Shown: positions 9,866-19,753 of the stretch, one piece after another
How positions within the stretch are numbered: the first letter of the stretch is position 1
Layout of the letters: every line of letters starts with the position of its first letter
Source of the DNA: Maritimibacter sp.
Lineage (GTDB): Bacteria > Pseudomonadota > Alphaproteobacteria > Rhodobacterales > Rhodobacteraceae
DNA: 64,000 nucleotides
NCBI GenBank assembly: GCA_017792445.1
Contig: CP051232.1
Location: 3,384,001-3,448,000 of the forward strand
Reading direction: 5' to 3'
Notes under the pieces: model-generated
The model's database searches: none
What the model saw: only the letters and a program-made list of their open reading frames with translations
What the model was told of the DNA's origin: nothing
Position numbers and translations under genes: made by a program

Positions 9866-11527
9866 ATGCTGCAGATCCCTCTGTGGAAACGGGTCGTCAT
9901 CCTCGGCCTCGTGGTGTTCGGGCTTCTTTTCGCGATGCCGAACCTGTTCTATCCCCGCGTCGAGTCCCATAACGACGCGGTCGCCGAGATCGAGCGCATG
10001 GGCGCTACGCCCGAGCGCGAGGCGGCGGCGGCGGGGTGGCCCTCGTGGCTGCCCGCGACGCTGGTGAACCTCGGGCTCGACCTTCGCGGCGGGGCGCATC
10101 TGCTGGCCGAGGTTCAGGTCGAGGATGTCTATGTCGATCGGATGAACGGCTACTGGCCCGAGATCCGCGACGCCCTGCGCAGCGAGCGCGACACGGTGGG
10201 CACGATCCGCCGCGTCGACGCGCCCGCGGGCGAATTGCACATCCGCATCAGTCAGGCCGACGGCATGGCCCGCGCGCTGGAGGTCGTCCGCGGCCTTGCG
10301 CGGCCGGTGGTCAGCCTGAGCGGTGCGGGCTCTTCCGACATCGAGGTGGCGGGCGACGGCGACACGATCATCGTGCAGCTGACCGACGCCGAGAAGGAAG
10401 CCACCGACAACCGGACGATCCAGCAGTCGCTGGAGATCATCCGCCGCCGCGTCGACGAGGTCGGCACCCGCGAGCCGACGATCCAGCGGCAAGGCACCGA
10501 CCGCATCCTGATCCAGGTGCCGGGCATCGGCTCGGCCGAGGAACTGAAGGCGCTGATCGGCACCACCGCGAAACTGACCTTCCAGCCCGTCGTCCGCCGC
10601 ACCACCAATGGCGACGAAGAGCCGGGCGCGCGCAACGTGATCCTGCCGTCGATGGACGAAGAGGGCGTGTTCTACGTGCTCGAGGACACCGCCGTCGTCA
10701 CCGGCGAGGAACTCAACGACAGCCAGCCGGCCTTCGACCAGAACGGCCAGCCTGCCGTCACCTTCCGCTTCAACCCGTCGGGTGCGCGGAAGTTCGGCCA
10801 GTACACCGCCGAGAACGTCGGCTCGCTGTTCGCCATCGTGCTGGACAACGAGGTGATCTCGGCGCCGCAGATCCGCGAGGCGATCCCCTCGGGGTCGGGC
10901 CAGATCACCGGCAACTTCACCGTCGAGGAATCGACGCAGCTTTCGGTCCTGCTGCGCGCGGGCGCGCTGCCGGCCGAGATGACCTTCCTCGAGGAACGGA
11001 CCATCGGCCCGGAGCTTGGCGCAGACTCGATCGCCGCCGGCCGGATCGCCTGTATCGTGGCCTTCGTCGCGGTGCTGGTGTTCATGGGGCTGAGCTATGG
11101 CTGGTTCGGCCTTCTCGCCAACGTCGCGCTGCTGATGAACGTGGGGCTGATCTTCGGCCTGCTGTCGATGATCGGCGCCACGCTGACGCTGCCGGGCATC
11201 GCGGGCATCGTTCTGACCATCGGTATGGCGGTGGACGCCAACGTGCTGGTGTTCGAGCGGATCCGCGAGGAACTGAAGACCGCGCGGGGACCGTCGCGCG
11301 CGATCGAGCTTGGCTACGAGAAGGCCCTGTCGGCCATCCTCGACGCCAACATCACCACTTTCATCACCGCCGTGATCCTGTTCGTCATGGGGTCCGGCCC
11401 GGTGCGCGGCTTTGCCGTCACGCTGGGGCTGGGCATCGTGACCTCGGTCTTCACCGCCATCTTCGTGACGCGCCTGCTTATCGTGATCTGGTTCGAGCGC
11501 CGCCGTCCGAAAACCATCGAGGTGTAA
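9866..11527 (+). CDS. secD: Protein translocase subunit SecD
   Basis: SecD is an inner-membrane RND-fold subunit that uses the proton motive force to complete protein export through SecYEG. The 553-residue protein has an N-terminal helix (about 10-30), a large periplasmic P1 region starting with the D1 motif LGLDLRGGAHLL, the IQRQGTDRILIQVPG segment, and five C-terminal helices with IGMAVDANVLVFERIREE. It is followed after 1 bp by secF, and the two act as a complex. Length and motifs are normal for alphaproteobacterial SecD. Confidence 0.97.
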   Translation: MLQIPLWKRVVILGLVVFGLLFAMPNLFYPRVESHNDAVAEIERMGATPEREAAAAGWPSWLPATLVNLGLDLRGGAHLLAEVQVEDVYVDRMNGYWPEIRDALRSERDTVGTIRRVDAPAGELHIRISQADGMARALEVVRGLARPVVSLSGAGSSDIEVAGDGDTIIVQLTDAEKEATDNRTIQQSLEIIRRRVDEVGTREPTIQRQGTDRILIQVPGIGSAEELKALIGTTAKLTFQPVVRRTTNGDEEPGARNVILPSMDEEGVFYVLEDTAVVTGEELNDSQPAFDQNGQPAVTFRFNPSGARKFGQYTAENVGSLFAIVLDNEVISAPQIREAIPSGSGQITGNFTVEESTQLSVLLRAGALPAEMTFLEERTIGPELGADSIAAGRIACIVAFVAVLVFMGLSYGWFGLLANVALLMNVGLIFGLLSMIGATLTLPGIAGIVLTIGMAVDANVLVFERIREELKTARGPSRAIELGYEKALSAILDANITTFITAVILFVMGSGPVRGFAVTLGLGIVTSVFTAIFVTRLLIVIWFERRRPKTIEV

Positions 11528-11528
11528 G

Positions 11529-12497
11529 ATGCGACTGAGACTCGTTCCGCAGGAAACCAACATCGACTTCTTCAAGGCGCGGAAGATCACCTTCGGCGCG
11601 TCGATGATCCTCATGGTCCTTTCGCTGGTCGCATGGTTCGCGATGGGGCTGAACTTCGGCATCGACTTCCGGGGCGGCACCACGCTGCGGACCGAGTCGG
11701 TGAACGCGGTCGACGTGGGCGCCTACCGCGACGCGATGCAGCCGCTGCAACTGGGCGACGTGGCGATTTCCGAGGTGTTCGATCCGACCTTCGCGGACGA
11801 CGAGAACGTCGCGATGATCCGCATCCAGGCGCAGGACGAACAGGAAAGCGTCACCGCCGAGACCGTGGCGCAGGTCGAGGCCGCGTTGCAGGGGGTCGAC
11901 CCCGACATCCGCTTCACCTCGGTCGAAAGCGTCGGGCCGAAGGTGTCGGGCGAGCTGATCCAGACCGCGTTCCTTGCGGTCGGGCTCTCGCTGGCTGCGA
12001 TCATGATCTACATCTGGCTGCGGTTCGAATGGCAGTTCTCGCTGGGCGCCGTGGTGGCGTTGTTCCACGACGTGCTGCTGACGATCGGGATCTTCTCGGT
12101 CACGCAGATGCGGTTCGACCTTGCCACCATCGCGGCGCTGCTGACCATCGTCGGCTACTCGATCAACGACACCGTGGTCATCTTCGACCGGGTGCGGGAA
12201 AACCTGATCAAGTACAAGAAACTGCCGCTTCAGGACGTGATGAACCTGTCGGTGAACGAAACGCTGTCGCGGACCGTGATGACCTCGGGCACCACGCTGA
12301 TCGCGCTGATCGCGCTTTTGGTGTTGGGCGGCGACGTGATCCGGGGCTTTGTCTTCGCGATCACCTGGGGCGTCGTGGTCGGGACCTATTCGTCGGTCTA
12401 CGTGGCCAAGAACATCGTGCTGATGCTGGGCACCAAGCGCGACTGGTCGAAGCCGGACAAGACCGAGGGCAACCAGTTCGCGAATATCGACTCGTGA
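11529..12497 (+). CDS. secF: Protein translocase subunit SecF
   Basis: SecF is the partner of SecD in the proton-driven export motor. The 322-residue product has six helices, the N-terminal motif FGIDFRGGTTLR, a short periplasmic loop, and the C-terminal half-channel signature VGYSINDTVVIFDRVREN. Start and stop are tightly packed with secD (1-bp gap), implying a shared transcript and translational coupling. The Mth938-like gene further downstream belongs to a commonly seen alphaproteobacterial neighbourhood of secDF. Confidence 0.97.
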   Translation: MRLRLVPQETNIDFFKARKITFGASMILMVLSLVAWFAMGLNFGIDFRGGTTLRTESVNAVDVGAYRDAMQPLQLGDVAISEVFDPTFADDENVAMIRIQAQDEQESVTAETVAQVEAALQGVDPDIRFTSVESVGPKVSGELIQTAFLAVGLSLAAIMIYIWLRFEWQFSLGAVVALFHDVLLTIGIFSVTQMRFDLATIAALLTIVGYSINDTVVIFDRVRENLIKYKKLPLQDVMNLSVNETLSRTVMTSGTTLIALIALLVLGGDVIRGFVFAITWGVVVGTYSSVYVAKNIVLMLGTKRDWSKPDKTEGNQFANIDS

Positions 12498-12645
12498 CGG
12501 CGCCAGCCTTGACGGAAGACAAAAGCGCGCTGCCCGCAGGGGTGGCGCGTTTGTTTTGCGGCGCCTCGCACCCCGACATCAAAGCGAGGCCCCGCCCGGC
12601 GCTGCCGCCGGCGCGGGCTACACCGCTTGCAAGCGCGGCAATCCG

Positions 12646-13398
12646 GTGCTGACCGCCATCCAGTCCGCCGTGGCCACCGATGGCTTCGCGTGGCTTGCCG
12701 CCGCCGCGATCCTTGCGGGGCTTGTGCGGGGGTTCACCGGCTTTGGCACCGCGATGGTCTACCTGCCCATCGCCGGGCAGATCCTGCCGCCGGTGCAGGC
12801 GCTGGTCACGCTGATCCTGATGGACTTCATCGGCCCGATGCCCGCTGTCCCCCGCGCCATCCGCGAGGGGCATACCCGCGACGTGCTGCGGCTGGTGACC
12901 GGCGTGCTTGTCGGCGCGCCCATCGGGGTGGGCATCCTGCTGCTGTTGCCGCCCGACGTGTTCCGGACCGGCGTATCGCTGATCAGCCTTGCGCTGCTGG
13001 CGGCGCTGGTCTCGGGCATCCGCTACCGGGGAACGGTCAGCCGCCCGATGATCTATGGCATCGGCGGCATTTCGGGCATCCTGCACGGCGCGGCGGGGCT
13101 GCCGGGGCCGCCGGTCATCCTGCTGTACATGGCCCGCCCGCTGCCGGTGGAGGTAATCCGCGCGTCGGTGCTGTTGTTCCTGTTCCTTGCCGACATCCTC
13201 GTGATGGCAATCTTCGGGCTTCGGGGGCTGCTGGACGGGCCGTCGCTGATGCTTGGCCTTTGCCTTGTCCCGGCCTATCTTCTTGCGGTGATGCTGGGCG
13301 CGCGGCTGTTCGATCCGCGCCACGCGACCCTGTACCGCTGGGCCGCCTACACCATCATCGCGGCCTCCGCGCTGAGTGGACTGCCTTTCTGGGGCTGA
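12646..13398 (+). CDS. TauE/SafE family sulfite/anion exporter-like permease
   Basis: This hydrophobic protein has about eight transmembrane helices and the internal duplication typical of TauE/SafE (DUF81) permeases. The half-motifs GFTGFGTAMVYLP and GISGILHGAAGLPGPPVILLY are diagnostic. Members export sulfite, sulfoacetate or other organosulfur anions, and the substrate here is not predictable. I place the start at a GTG at 12646, giving 250 residues that begin in a short leader before helix 1. An in-frame ATG at 12556 would add 30 residues of charged, low-complexity sequence and looks wrong. The gene sits between secF and the Mth938-like gene. Confidence 0.83.
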   Translation: MLTAIQSAVATDGFAWLAAAAILAGLVRGFTGFGTAMVYLPIAGQILPPVQALVTLILMDFIGPMPAVPRAIREGHTRDVLRLVTGVLVGAPIGVGILLLLPPDVFRTGVSLISLALLAALVSGIRYRGTVSRPMIYGIGGISGILHGAAGLPGPPVILLYMARPLPVEVIRASVLLFLFLADILVMAIFGLRGLLDGPSLMLGLCLVPAYLLAVMLGARLFDPRHATLYRWAAYTIIAASALSGLPFWG

Positions 13399-13407
13399 CC
13401 CCGAACC

Positions 13408-13432
13408 CGAAGCGAACCGAACCGAACCGAAC
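13408..13432 (+). repeat. CGAAC pentanucleotide tandem repeat before an SD sequence
   Basis: One degenerate unit (CGAAG, 13408-13412) is followed by four perfect CGAAC units (13413-13432). The array abuts the Shine-Dalgarno GGAGG at 13433-13437 that serves the ATG at 13442. Copy-number change here would alter the 5' context of the Mth938-like mRNA but not a protein. Confidence 0.85.
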
Positions 13433-13441
13433 GGAGGCACC

Positions 13442-13795
13442 ATGCGCCTGAACGAGATCCGCAGCTTCGACGGCCCGCCGATCGACGGCTACGGCCCCGG
13501 CTTCTTTCGCGTCGGCGGCGAGGTCTGGCAGGGTGCGGTGCTGGTGACGCCCCATGGCGCGCGCAGCTGGTCCGGGCTGGAGGACACCGCCTCGCTTCTG
13601 GAGGTTGCCGGCGACATCGACGTGCTGTTCATCGGCACCGGCGCCGAGCCCGAGCATCTGCCCGCAGCCTTCCGCACAACGCTGGAAGAGGCGGGCGTGG
13701 GCGTCGAGCCGATGGCGTCGCCCCCCGCCGCGCGGACGTACAACGTGCTGCTGTCCGAGGGCCGCTGCGTCGGAGTGGCGCTGTTGCCGGTGTAA
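13442..13795 (+). CDS. Mth938-like domain protein (DUF498/NDUFAF3-like)
   Basis: This is a 117-residue protein of the Mth938/DUF498 family. The visible family features are the N-terminal INEIRSFDG-like start, YGPGFFRVGG, a central VLFIGTGAEPEHLP strand-loop, and VGVEPMASPPAARTYNVLLSEGR. Bacterial members frequently sit beside secDF, and the eukaryotic relative NDUFAF3 is a complex I assembly factor, so an inner-membrane assembly role is inferred. The ATG at 13442 has a strong GGAGG five bases upstream, with the CGAAC repeat just before it. Confidence 0.85.
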   Translation: MRLNEIRSFDGPPIDGYGPGFFRVGGEVWQGAVLVTPHGARSWSGLEDTASLLEVAGDIDVLFIGTGAEPEHLPAAFRTTLEEAGVGVEPMASPPAARTYNVLLSEGRCVGVALLPV

Positions 13796-13832
13796 GCTTC
13801 CCCGTGCGCGCCGGATCGGCTAAGCCTGCGGC

Positions 13833-14471
13833 ATGGTTCTGAAAACCCACGATCTCGCCTGCACGCGCGGCGGCATTCCGGTGCTGGCGGGCGTCAGCTT
13901 TGCCCTCGCGCCGGGCGAAGTGCTGCTGCTGCGCGGTCCGAACGGCATCGGCAAGACCACGCTGCTGCGCACCATCGCGGGGCTGCAGCCGCCGCTGGCG
14001 GGCTCGGTCGACTGCGCGCCGGACGCCATCGCTTACGGCGCCCATGCGGACGGGCTGAAGGCGACGCTGAGCGTGGCCGAGAACCTGAGCTTCTGGGCCG
14101 GGATCTACGGCGGCACCGGCATCGCGCCCGCGCTGGCCGCCTTCAACCTCGAGAAGCTGCGCGACCGCGCGGCGCAGAACCTGTCGGCGGGGCAGAAGCG
14201 GCGGCTGGGGCTGGCGCGGCTGCTGGTGACCGGGCGGCCGGTCTGGGCGCTGGACGAACCCACCGTGTCGCTGGACGTGGCCAGCGTGGCGTTGTTCGCC
14301 GACGCGGTCCGGGCGCATTGCGAGGCCGGCGGCGCGGCGCTGATCGCCACGCATATCGACCTTGGCTTCAAGGCGCGCGAACTGGACGTCGCGCAATTCC
14401 GCGCGTCCGAGACCGCGGCGGGCGGGTTCGATGGCGGTTTCGACAGCGGTTTCGACGAGGCCTTCCTGTGA
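13833..14471 (+). CDS. ccmA: Heme exporter ATP-binding protein CcmA
   Basis: CcmA is the ATPase of the CcmABCD system that delivers heme to CcmE for c-type cytochrome maturation. The protein shows Walker [10 protein letters not shown] (residues 35-43), the ABC signature NLSAGQKRR, and Walker B ending in WALDEPT. It is short (212 residues), as is typical of CcmA. The stop overlaps the ccmB start (GTGA), so they are translationally coupled. The C-terminus has a repetitive [13 protein letters not shown] tail not seen in most family members. Confidence 0.93.
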   Translation: MVLKTHDLACTRGGIPVLAGVSFALAPGEVLLLRGPNGIGKTTLLRTIAGLQPPLAGSVDCAPDAIAYGAHADGLKATLSVAENLSFWAGIYGGTGIAPALAAFNLEKLRDRAAQNLSAGQKRRLGLARLLVTGRPVWALDEPTVSLDVASVALFADAVRAHCEAGGAALIATHIDLGFKARELDVAQFRASETAAGGFDGGFDSGFDEAFL

Positions 14472-15121
14472 TCCGGCTGTTCCTGCGAGACCTTACGCTG
14501 GCGATCCGGGCCGGGGGAGGCTTCGGCCTTGGCCTTGCGTTCTTCCTGATCGTGGTGGTGCTGGTGCCCTTTGGCGTCGGCCCCGAGTCGCAGACGCTTC
14601 GCACCATCGCGCCCGGCGTGCTGTGGATCGGCGCTTTGCTGGCGTGCCTGCTGTCGCTGGACCGGATTTTCCAACTGGATTTCGAGGACGGCTCGCTGGA
14701 CCTGCTGGCCACCGCACCGATCCCTCTGGAGGCGGTGGCGGGAATGAAAGCGGCGGCGCACTGGATGACCACGGGCCTGCCGCTGACGCTGGCGGCCCCG
14801 GCGCTGGGGATCTTGCTGAACATGGAGCAGGGCTTTGGCTGGCTGACCCTGTCGCTGGCGGTGGGCACGCCCGCGCTGTCGATGATCGGCGCTTTCGGTG
14901 CGGCGTTGACGGTTGGGCTGAAGCGGGGCGGGTTGCTGTTGTCGCTGCTGGTGCTGCCGCTGTACGTGCCGACGCTGATCTTCGGCGCCGAGGTGGTGCG
15001 GCGCGGGGCCGAGGGGCTGGCGGTGGGCACGCCGCTGGCGCTGCTGGCGGGGATCACGCTGGGCACGCTGGCGCTGTTGCCTTTCGCTGCGGCTGCGGCG
15101 CTGCGGGTCAACCTGCGCTGA
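14468..15121 (+). CDS. ccmB: Heme exporter permease CcmB
   Basis: CcmB is the six-helix membrane subunit that pairs with CcmA. The start is a GTG at 14468 overlapping the ccmA stop by 4 bp, giving 217 residues starting [17 protein letters not shown], the usual CcmB opening. The motif FEDGSLDLL after the second helix and [13 protein letters not shown] further on are family-typical. In many Rhodobacterales ccmC, ccmD and ccmG follow directly. Here the next features are a dispersed repeat and tRNA-Pro, so the rest of the maturation genes must lie elsewhere. Confidence 0.93.
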   Translation: MIRLFLRDLTLAIRAGGGFGLGLAFFLIVVVLVPFGVGPESQTLRTIAPGVLWIGALLACLLSLDRIFQLDFEDGSLDLLATAPIPLEAVAGMKAAAHWMTTGLPLTLAAPALGILLNMEQGFGWLTLSLAVGTPALSMIGAFGAALTVGLKRGGLLLSLLVLPLYVPTLIFGAEVVRRGAEGLAVGTPLALLAGITLGTLALLPFAAAAALRVNLR

Positions 15122-15179
15122 GGGCTGGCCAGGGAGGGGACGCAGCCCCGTCGCACCGCAGGTGCGCATGGAAAGGAAA

Positions 15180-15242
15180 GGGGGCTCAGCCCCCGTCACC
15201 TTCGGTGACTCCCCCGAGGTATTTGGAAAGAGAAGAAGCAGG
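15180..15242 (+). repeat. Dispersed structured intergenic element, copy B
   Basis: Hairpin 1 is GGGGGCTCAGCCCCC at 15180-15194. Hairpin 2 is GTCACC-TTC-GGTGAC at 15195-15209. The tail TCCCCCGAGGTATTTGGAAA...GAAGCAGG occupies 15210-15242. The copy lies between ccmB and tRNA-Pro, exactly where the expected ccm gene order breaks. Confidence 0.9.
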
Positions 15243-15282
15243 ACTTTCCACCGGGAGGCGGTTGCGCTAAGAGCCACTCCGT

Positions 15283-15359
15283 CGGGGCGTAGCGCAGCCT
15301 GGTAGCGCGTCTGTTTTGGGTACAGAAGGTCGTGAGTTCGAATCTCGCCGCCCCGACCA
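15283..15359 (+). tRNA. tRNA-Pro (anticodon UGG)
   Basis: A complete cloverleaf can be drawn. The acceptor stem is CGGGGCG/CGCCCCG (15283-15289 with 15349-15355). The anticodon stem TCTGT/ACAGA encloses the loop TTTGGGT, giving anticodon TGG. The T arm GTGAG-TTCGAAT-CTCGC includes one G-T pair. Discriminator A and an encoded CCA end at 15359. The gene is monocistronic and no integrase or att-like duplication is seen nearby. Confidence 0.96.
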
Positions 15360-15735
15360 CTCCATAAATCGTCGCAAGGTTGTCCGCCGGGGCGCGAATC
15401 TGCCTGGGCGCGATCTGCTGATCCGACTACATCTGGTGGGCTGTGAGCCGGATCCGACACCAGATGATGCGGTTTCGGGAATCATCAAGCGCCCAAAATT
15501 GGCGCAAATCCCAGAACGGAATCCCTTGGCGTTGTAGACCTGCAACGTTGCGTCATCGGCGTGGAAACAGCGCGCGGCGCGGGGCGCGGTCGTCCCTCGC
15601 GGGTGAACCCGTTTACCAAAAACTCACGCTAAACCTCTTGTTCGCGTGGGGAAATCGATATCGTGGCCCGGCGCGGTCCGCATCCCGCTCGATCCGGGGA
15701 ATCGGGGGGCCGTCCCGGGCGGCGTTTCGCCGTGA

Positions 15736-15761
15736 TCCACAGAAAGCAAAATTTCTGTGGA
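15736..15761. promoter_or_regulatory. Perfect 10-bp inverted repeat upstream of nrdJ (possible operator)
   Basis: TCCACAGAAA (15736-15745) and TTTCTGTGGA (15752-15761) are exact inverted complements separated by GCAAAA. The left arm with its flank (TGATCCACA) is one base from a DnaA-box consensus. It could be an operator for a dimeric regulator or an RNA hairpin; the sequence alone does not decide. Confidence 0.45.
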
Positions 15762-15827
15762 CAGCATTCCATTTCGAGTTGACCCAAAGCCCCCGATCAC
15801 GCCAGTTTGTACGAGCCGAGTGACAGA

Positions 15828-15843
15828 CCACAAAATCTAGTGG
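15828..15843. promoter_or_regulatory. Candidate NrdR box
   Basis: CCACAAAATCTAGTGG is a 16-bp near-palindrome (CCAC...GTGG) resembling the NrdR operators found upstream of ribonucleotide reductase genes. It lies about 200 bp before the nrdJ start. NrdR boxes usually come in pairs; no equally good partner was found at the usual spacing, so this is a moderate call. Confidence 0.5.
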
Positions 15844-16045
15844 CCAAGGGCACGGCGAGGGACACAATCGCAAACAGGGCCCGCGAGCATTCATCGCGGC
15901 GATCCGGCGGAAGGCGACTTCCGTCAACGGGTGCGGTTTGTTTTCTCGTCAGACCTGAAACACCCGGCGTGACGATCGTGCCGGTCATTTCGCGTCAGAC
16001 GGAAGGCCGGTGGCAACAACAAGACACCACGGGGCATCTTCCAAG

Positions 16046-19000
16046 ATGAAAATCGAACGCAAGTTTACCAAGGCAGGTTTCGACGCGTACGCCGATATCG
16101 ACTTCACGACGACGGTCTCCGAGATCCGGAATCCGGACGGCACGATCGTGTTCCGCAATGACAAGGTCGAGGTTCCGGCCAGCTGGAGCCAGGTCGCAAG
16201 CGACGTCATTGCGCAGAAATATTTCCGCAAGGCCGGCGTGCCCGCGCGCCTGAAGAAGGTCCGCGAGAAGGACGTGCCCGAGTTCCTGTGGCGCTCGGTT
16301 CCCGATGACGCCGCGATGGCGGATCTTGCCGAGGACGACCGCAAGACCGGCGAGCATTCGGCCAAGCAGGTGTTCGACCGCCTTGCCGGCGCATGGGCCT
16401 ACTGGGGCTGGAAGGGTGGCTATTTCACCACCGAGGCCGACGCGCAGGCCTATTTCGACGAGATGCGCTTCATGCTGGCTACCCAGAAGGCGGCGCCGAA
16501 CAGCCCGCAGTGGTTCAACACCGGCCTGCACTGGGCCTACGGCATCGATGGCCCGGCGCAGGGCCACTATTACGTGGACTACAAGACCGGCAAGCTGACC
16601 AAGTCGAAGTCTTCCTACGAGCACCCGCAGCCCCACGCCTGCTTCATCCAGTCGGTGAAGGACGATCTCGTGTCGGACGGCGGTATCATGGACCTGTGGG
16701 TGCGCGAAGCGCGGCTGTTCAAGTACGGCTCGGGCACCGGCACCAACTTCTCGTCGCTTCGTGCGGAAGGCGAGCGTCTGTCGGGCGGCGGCAAGTCGTC
16801 GGGCCTGATGGGTTTTCTCAAGATCGGCGACCGTGCGGCGGGCGCCATCAAGTCGGGCGGCACCACGCGCCGCGCCGCCAAGATGGTGATCGTCGATGCC
16901 GACCATCCGGATATCGAGGAGTTCATCAACTGGAAGGTGAAGGAAGAGCAGAAGGTGGCGTCGATCGTCGCCGGCTCGAAGATGCACGAGAAGATGTTGA
17001 ACGGCATCTTCGCGGCGATCCGGTCGTGGGACGGCAAGGAAGAAGACGCCTATGACACCGCCGTAAACGAGGGGCTGAAGAAGGCCGTCCGCGAGGCGAA
17101 GAAGGTCGCCATCCCCGAGACCTACATCAAGCGGGTGCTGGACTATGCGCGGCAGGGCTACGACTCGATCGAGTTCCCGACCTACGACACCGACTGGGAC
17201 AGCGAGGCCTATGCCAGCGTTTCCGGCCAGAACTCGAACAACTCGATCCGGGTCACCGATGCCTTCCTCGACGCGGTGCGCAACGATGAAATGTGGCCGC
17301 TTATCAACCGGGTGGACGGCAAGGTTTCCAACGAGGTCAACGCCCGCGAGCTGTGGGAAAAGATCGGTCACGCGGCATGGGCCTGCGCCGACCCGGGCAT
17401 CCAGTTCCACGACACCGTGAACGCGTGGCACACCTGCCCGGAAGACGGCGAGATCCGTGGCTCGAACCCGTGCTCCGAGTACATGTTCCTTGACGACACT
17501 GCCTGTAACCTTGCCTCGATGAACCTGCTGACCTTCTGGAAGGACGGCAAGTTCCAGGCGCAGGACTATGTGCATGCCACCCGTCTGTGGACGCTGACGC
17601 TGGAAGTGTCGGTGATGATGGCGCAGTTCCCGTCCAAGGAGATCGCGCAGCTGTCCTACGACTTCCGGACGCTGGGTCTGGGCTACGCCAACATCGGCGG
17701 CCTCCTGATGAACATGGGCCTTGGTTATGACAGCGATGAGGGCCGGGCGATGGGCGGTGCGCTGACCGCGATCATGACCGGCGTGGCCTACGCCACCTCG
17801 GCCGAGATCGCCGGTGAACTGGGCGCGTTCCCAAGCTACGAGCGCAACGCGGCCCACATGCTGCGTGTCATCCGCAACCACCGCAACGCCGCCTATGGCA
17901 AGGACGACGGTTACGAGACCCTTGCCGTCAAGCCGGTGCCGCTGGATCACGCCAACTGCCCCGACAGCGAACTGGTCGCGCTGGCTGAGGCCGCGTGGGA
18001 CGAGGCGCTGGAGCTGGGCGAGAAGAACGGCTACCGCAACGCGCAGACCTCGGTCATCGCGCCGACCGGCACCATCGGTCTTGTGATGGACTGCGACACC
18101 ACCGGGATCGAGCCCGACTTCGCCTTGGTGAAGTTCAAGAAACTGGCAGGTGGCGGGTACTTCAAGATCATCAACCGCTCGGTTCCCGCCGCGCTGGAAG
18201 GGCTTGGGTATTCCTCGGCCCAGATCGAAGAAATCGTGTCCTACGCCGTGGGCCACGGCACGCTGGGCAACGCGCCGGGCATCAACCACACCGCGCTGAT
18301 CGGGCATGGTTTCGGCGAGGCGCAGATCGAGAAGATCGAGGCGGCGCTGCCGTCGGCCTTCGACATCCGCTTCGTGTTCAACCAGTGGACGCTGGGCGAA
18401 GAGTTCCTGACCGGCCCGCTGGGCATTCCGGCCGAGAAGCTGTCGGATCCGAACTTCAGCCTGCTGGCGCATCTCGGCTTCACCAAGCGTGACATCGAGG
18501 CCGCCAACGACCACGTCTGCGGGACGATGACGCTGGAAGGGGCGCCGCATCTCGATCCGGCCCACTATCACGTGTTCGACTGCGCCAACCCCTGCGGCAA
18601 GAAGGGCAAGCGGTTCCTGTCGGTGGAAAGCCACATCACGATGATGGCCGCCGCCCAGTCGTTCATCTCGGGTGCGATCTCGAAGACGATCAACATGCCC
18701 AACGACGCGACGATCGAGGACTGCCAGAAGGCCTATGAGCTGTCGTGGTCGCTGGGGGTGAAAGCCAACGCGCTGTACCGTGACGGGTCCAAGCTGTCGC
18801 AGCCGCTGGCCGCCGCGCTGATCGAGGATGACGACGAGGCCGCCGAGGTGCTGGAAACCGGCACCCCGACCGAGAAGGCGCAGGTGCTAGCCGAGAAGAT
18901 CGTCGAGAAGGTGATCGTCAAGGAGATCATCAGCCGCAATCGCGACAAGCTTCCCGAACGCCGCCGGGGCTATACCCAAAAGGCGGTCGTGGGCGGCCAC

Positions 19001-19741
19001 AAGGTCTATCTCCGCACCGGCGAGTACAACGACGGCAAGCTGGGCGAGATCTTCATCGACATGCACAAGGAAGGCGCTGGCTTCCGGGCGATGATGAACA
19101 ACTTCGCCATCGCGGTGTCGGTCGGTCTGCAGTACGGCGTGCCGCTGGAAGAGTTCGTCGACGCCTTCACCTTCACCCGGTTCGAGCCGGCGGGCATGGT
19201 GCAGGGCAACGAGACGATCAAGAACGCGACGTCGATCCTCGACTACATCTTCCGCGAACTGGCCGTGTCCTATCTCGACCGCACCGACCTTGCGCATGTG
19301 AAGCCTGCGGGCGTCACCTTCGACGAGCTTGGCCGTGGCGAGGAAGAGGGCAAGCGCAACTTCACCGAAGTGCCGGAAAGCGCCGGCGCCTCGCCCTTCG
19401 AGGTGCTGAAGCAGGTGGCCTCCGCCGGCTTCACCCGCAAGCGTCTGCCGCAGGAACTGGTCGTGCTCCAGGGCGGTCAGTCGGGTGCGGTGGCGCTTGA
19501 CGGGGCGGGCGATCCGGTCGCGACGTTGCAGACGCTTGTGCCCGAGGTCGGCGACAGCTTTGCCAGCGGCGCGTCGGCGACGGCGGTGGCCAGCGGTTCG
19601 ATGTCGATGGACGCGCGGACCAAGGCGAAGATGCAGGGCTACGAGGGTGACCCCTGTGGCGACTGCGGCAACTATACGCTGGTGCGCAACGGCACCTGCA
19701 TGAAGTGCAACACCTGCGGCGCGACGTCGGGCTGCAGCTGA
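16046..19741 (+). CDS. nrdJ: Adenosylcobalamin-dependent (class II) ribonucleoside-diphosphate reductase
   Basis: This enzyme makes deoxyribonucleotides using an adenosylcobalamin-generated thiyl radical, independent of oxygen. The 1231-residue protein belongs to the long alphaproteobacterial NrdJ type. It shows the active-site region [20 protein letters not shown] (Cys near residue 476), [22 protein letters not shown], a C-terminal TSCPD-type domain (about residues 995-1085) and a terminal zinc/redox tail with CGDCG and CMKCNTCG. The ATG at 16046 ([13 protein letters not shown]) is the family start; a 12-codon upstream extension is possible. The gene is alone, preceded by a long leader with a candidate NrdR box. 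Its presence implies B12 synthesis or uptake in the organism. Confidence 0.96.
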   Translation: MKIERKFTKAGFDAYADIDFTTTVSEIRNPDGTIVFRNDKVEVPASWSQVASDVIAQKYFRKAGVPARLKKVREKDVPEFLWRSVPDDAAMADLAEDDRKTGEHSAKQVFDRLAGAWAYWGWKGGYFTTEADAQAYFDEMRFMLATQKAAPNSPQWFNTGLHWAYGIDGPAQGHYYVDYKTGKLTKSKSSYEHPQPHACFIQSVKDDLVSDGGIMDLWVREARLFKYGSGTGTNFSSLRAEGERLSGGGKSSGLMGFLKIGDRAAGAIKSGGTTRRAAKMVIVDADHPDIEEFINWKVKEEQKVASIVAGSKMHEKMLNGIFAAIRSWDGKEEDAYDTAVNEGLKKAVREAKKVAIPETYIKRVLDYARQGYDSIEFPTYDTDWDSEAYASVSGQNSNNSIRVTDAFLDAVRNDEMWPLINRVDGKVSNEVNARELWEKIGHAAWACADPGIQFHDTVNAWHTCPEDGEIRGSNPCSEYMFLDDTACNLASMNLLTFWKDGKFQAQDYVHATRLWTLTLEVSVMMAQFPSKEIAQLSYDFRTLGLGYANIGGLLMNMGLGYDSDEGRAMGGALTAIMTGVAYATSAEIAGELGAFPSYERNAAHMLRVIRNHRNAAYGKDDGYETLAVKPVPLDHANCPDSELVALAEAAWDEALELGEKNGYRNAQTSVIAPTGTIGLVMDCDTTGIEPDFALVKFKKLAGGGYFKIINRSVPAALEGLGYSSAQIEEIVSYAVGHGTLGNAPGINHTALIGHGFGEAQIEKIEAALPSAFDIRFVFNQWTLGEEFLTGPLGIPAEKLSDPNFSLLAHLGFTKRDIEAANDHVCGTMTLEGAPHLDPAHYHVFDCANPCGKKGKRFLSVESHITMMAAAQSFISGAISKTINMPNDATIEDCQKAYELSWSLGVKANALYRDGSKLSQPLAAALIEDDDEAAEVLETGTPTEKAQVLAEKIVEKVIVKEIISRNRDKLPERRRGYTQKAVVGGHKVYLRTGEYNDGKLGEIFIDMHKEGAGFRAMMNNFAIAVSVGLQYGVPLEEFVDAFTFTRFEPAGMVQGNETIKNATSILDYIFRELAVSYLDRTDLAHVKPAGVTFDELGRGEEEGKRNFTEVPESAGASPFEVLKQVASAGFTRKRLPQELVVLQGGQSGAVALDGAGDPVATLQTLVPEVGDSFASGASATAVASGSMSMDARTKAKMQGYEGDPCGDCGNYTLVRNGTCMKCNTCGATSGCS

Positions 19742-19753
19742 GAAATTGAGGGT

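Larger units (their letters stand above)
15360..16045. other. 686-bp non-coding stretch between tRNA-Pro and nrdJ, with several inverted repeats
   Basis: No reading frame here has a credible start or codon pattern. The stretch contains a 9-bp inverted repeat (CATCTGGTG at 15430-15438 with CACCAGATG at 15458-15466), a GCGCC/GGCGC hairpin near 15490, a perfect 10-bp palindrome at 15736-15761 and a candidate NrdR box at 15828-15843. Most of it is probably nrdJ promoter, operators and a long 5' leader. No B12 riboswitch core could be recognised. Confidence 0.6.

Noticed and set aside
13408-13432. LexA-like GAAC repeats in the CGAAC array.
   Set aside because: The GAAC half-sites are spaced by multiples of five, never by the seven bases that LexA needs.
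15540-16045. Possible cobalamin riboswitch before the B12-dependent nrdJ.
   Set aside because: No B12-box-like sequence or the expected helices could be found in the leader.
15995-18634. 879-codon minus-strand frame opposite nrdJ.
   Set aside because: It is antisense to a firmly identified gene and lacks any domain or start context.
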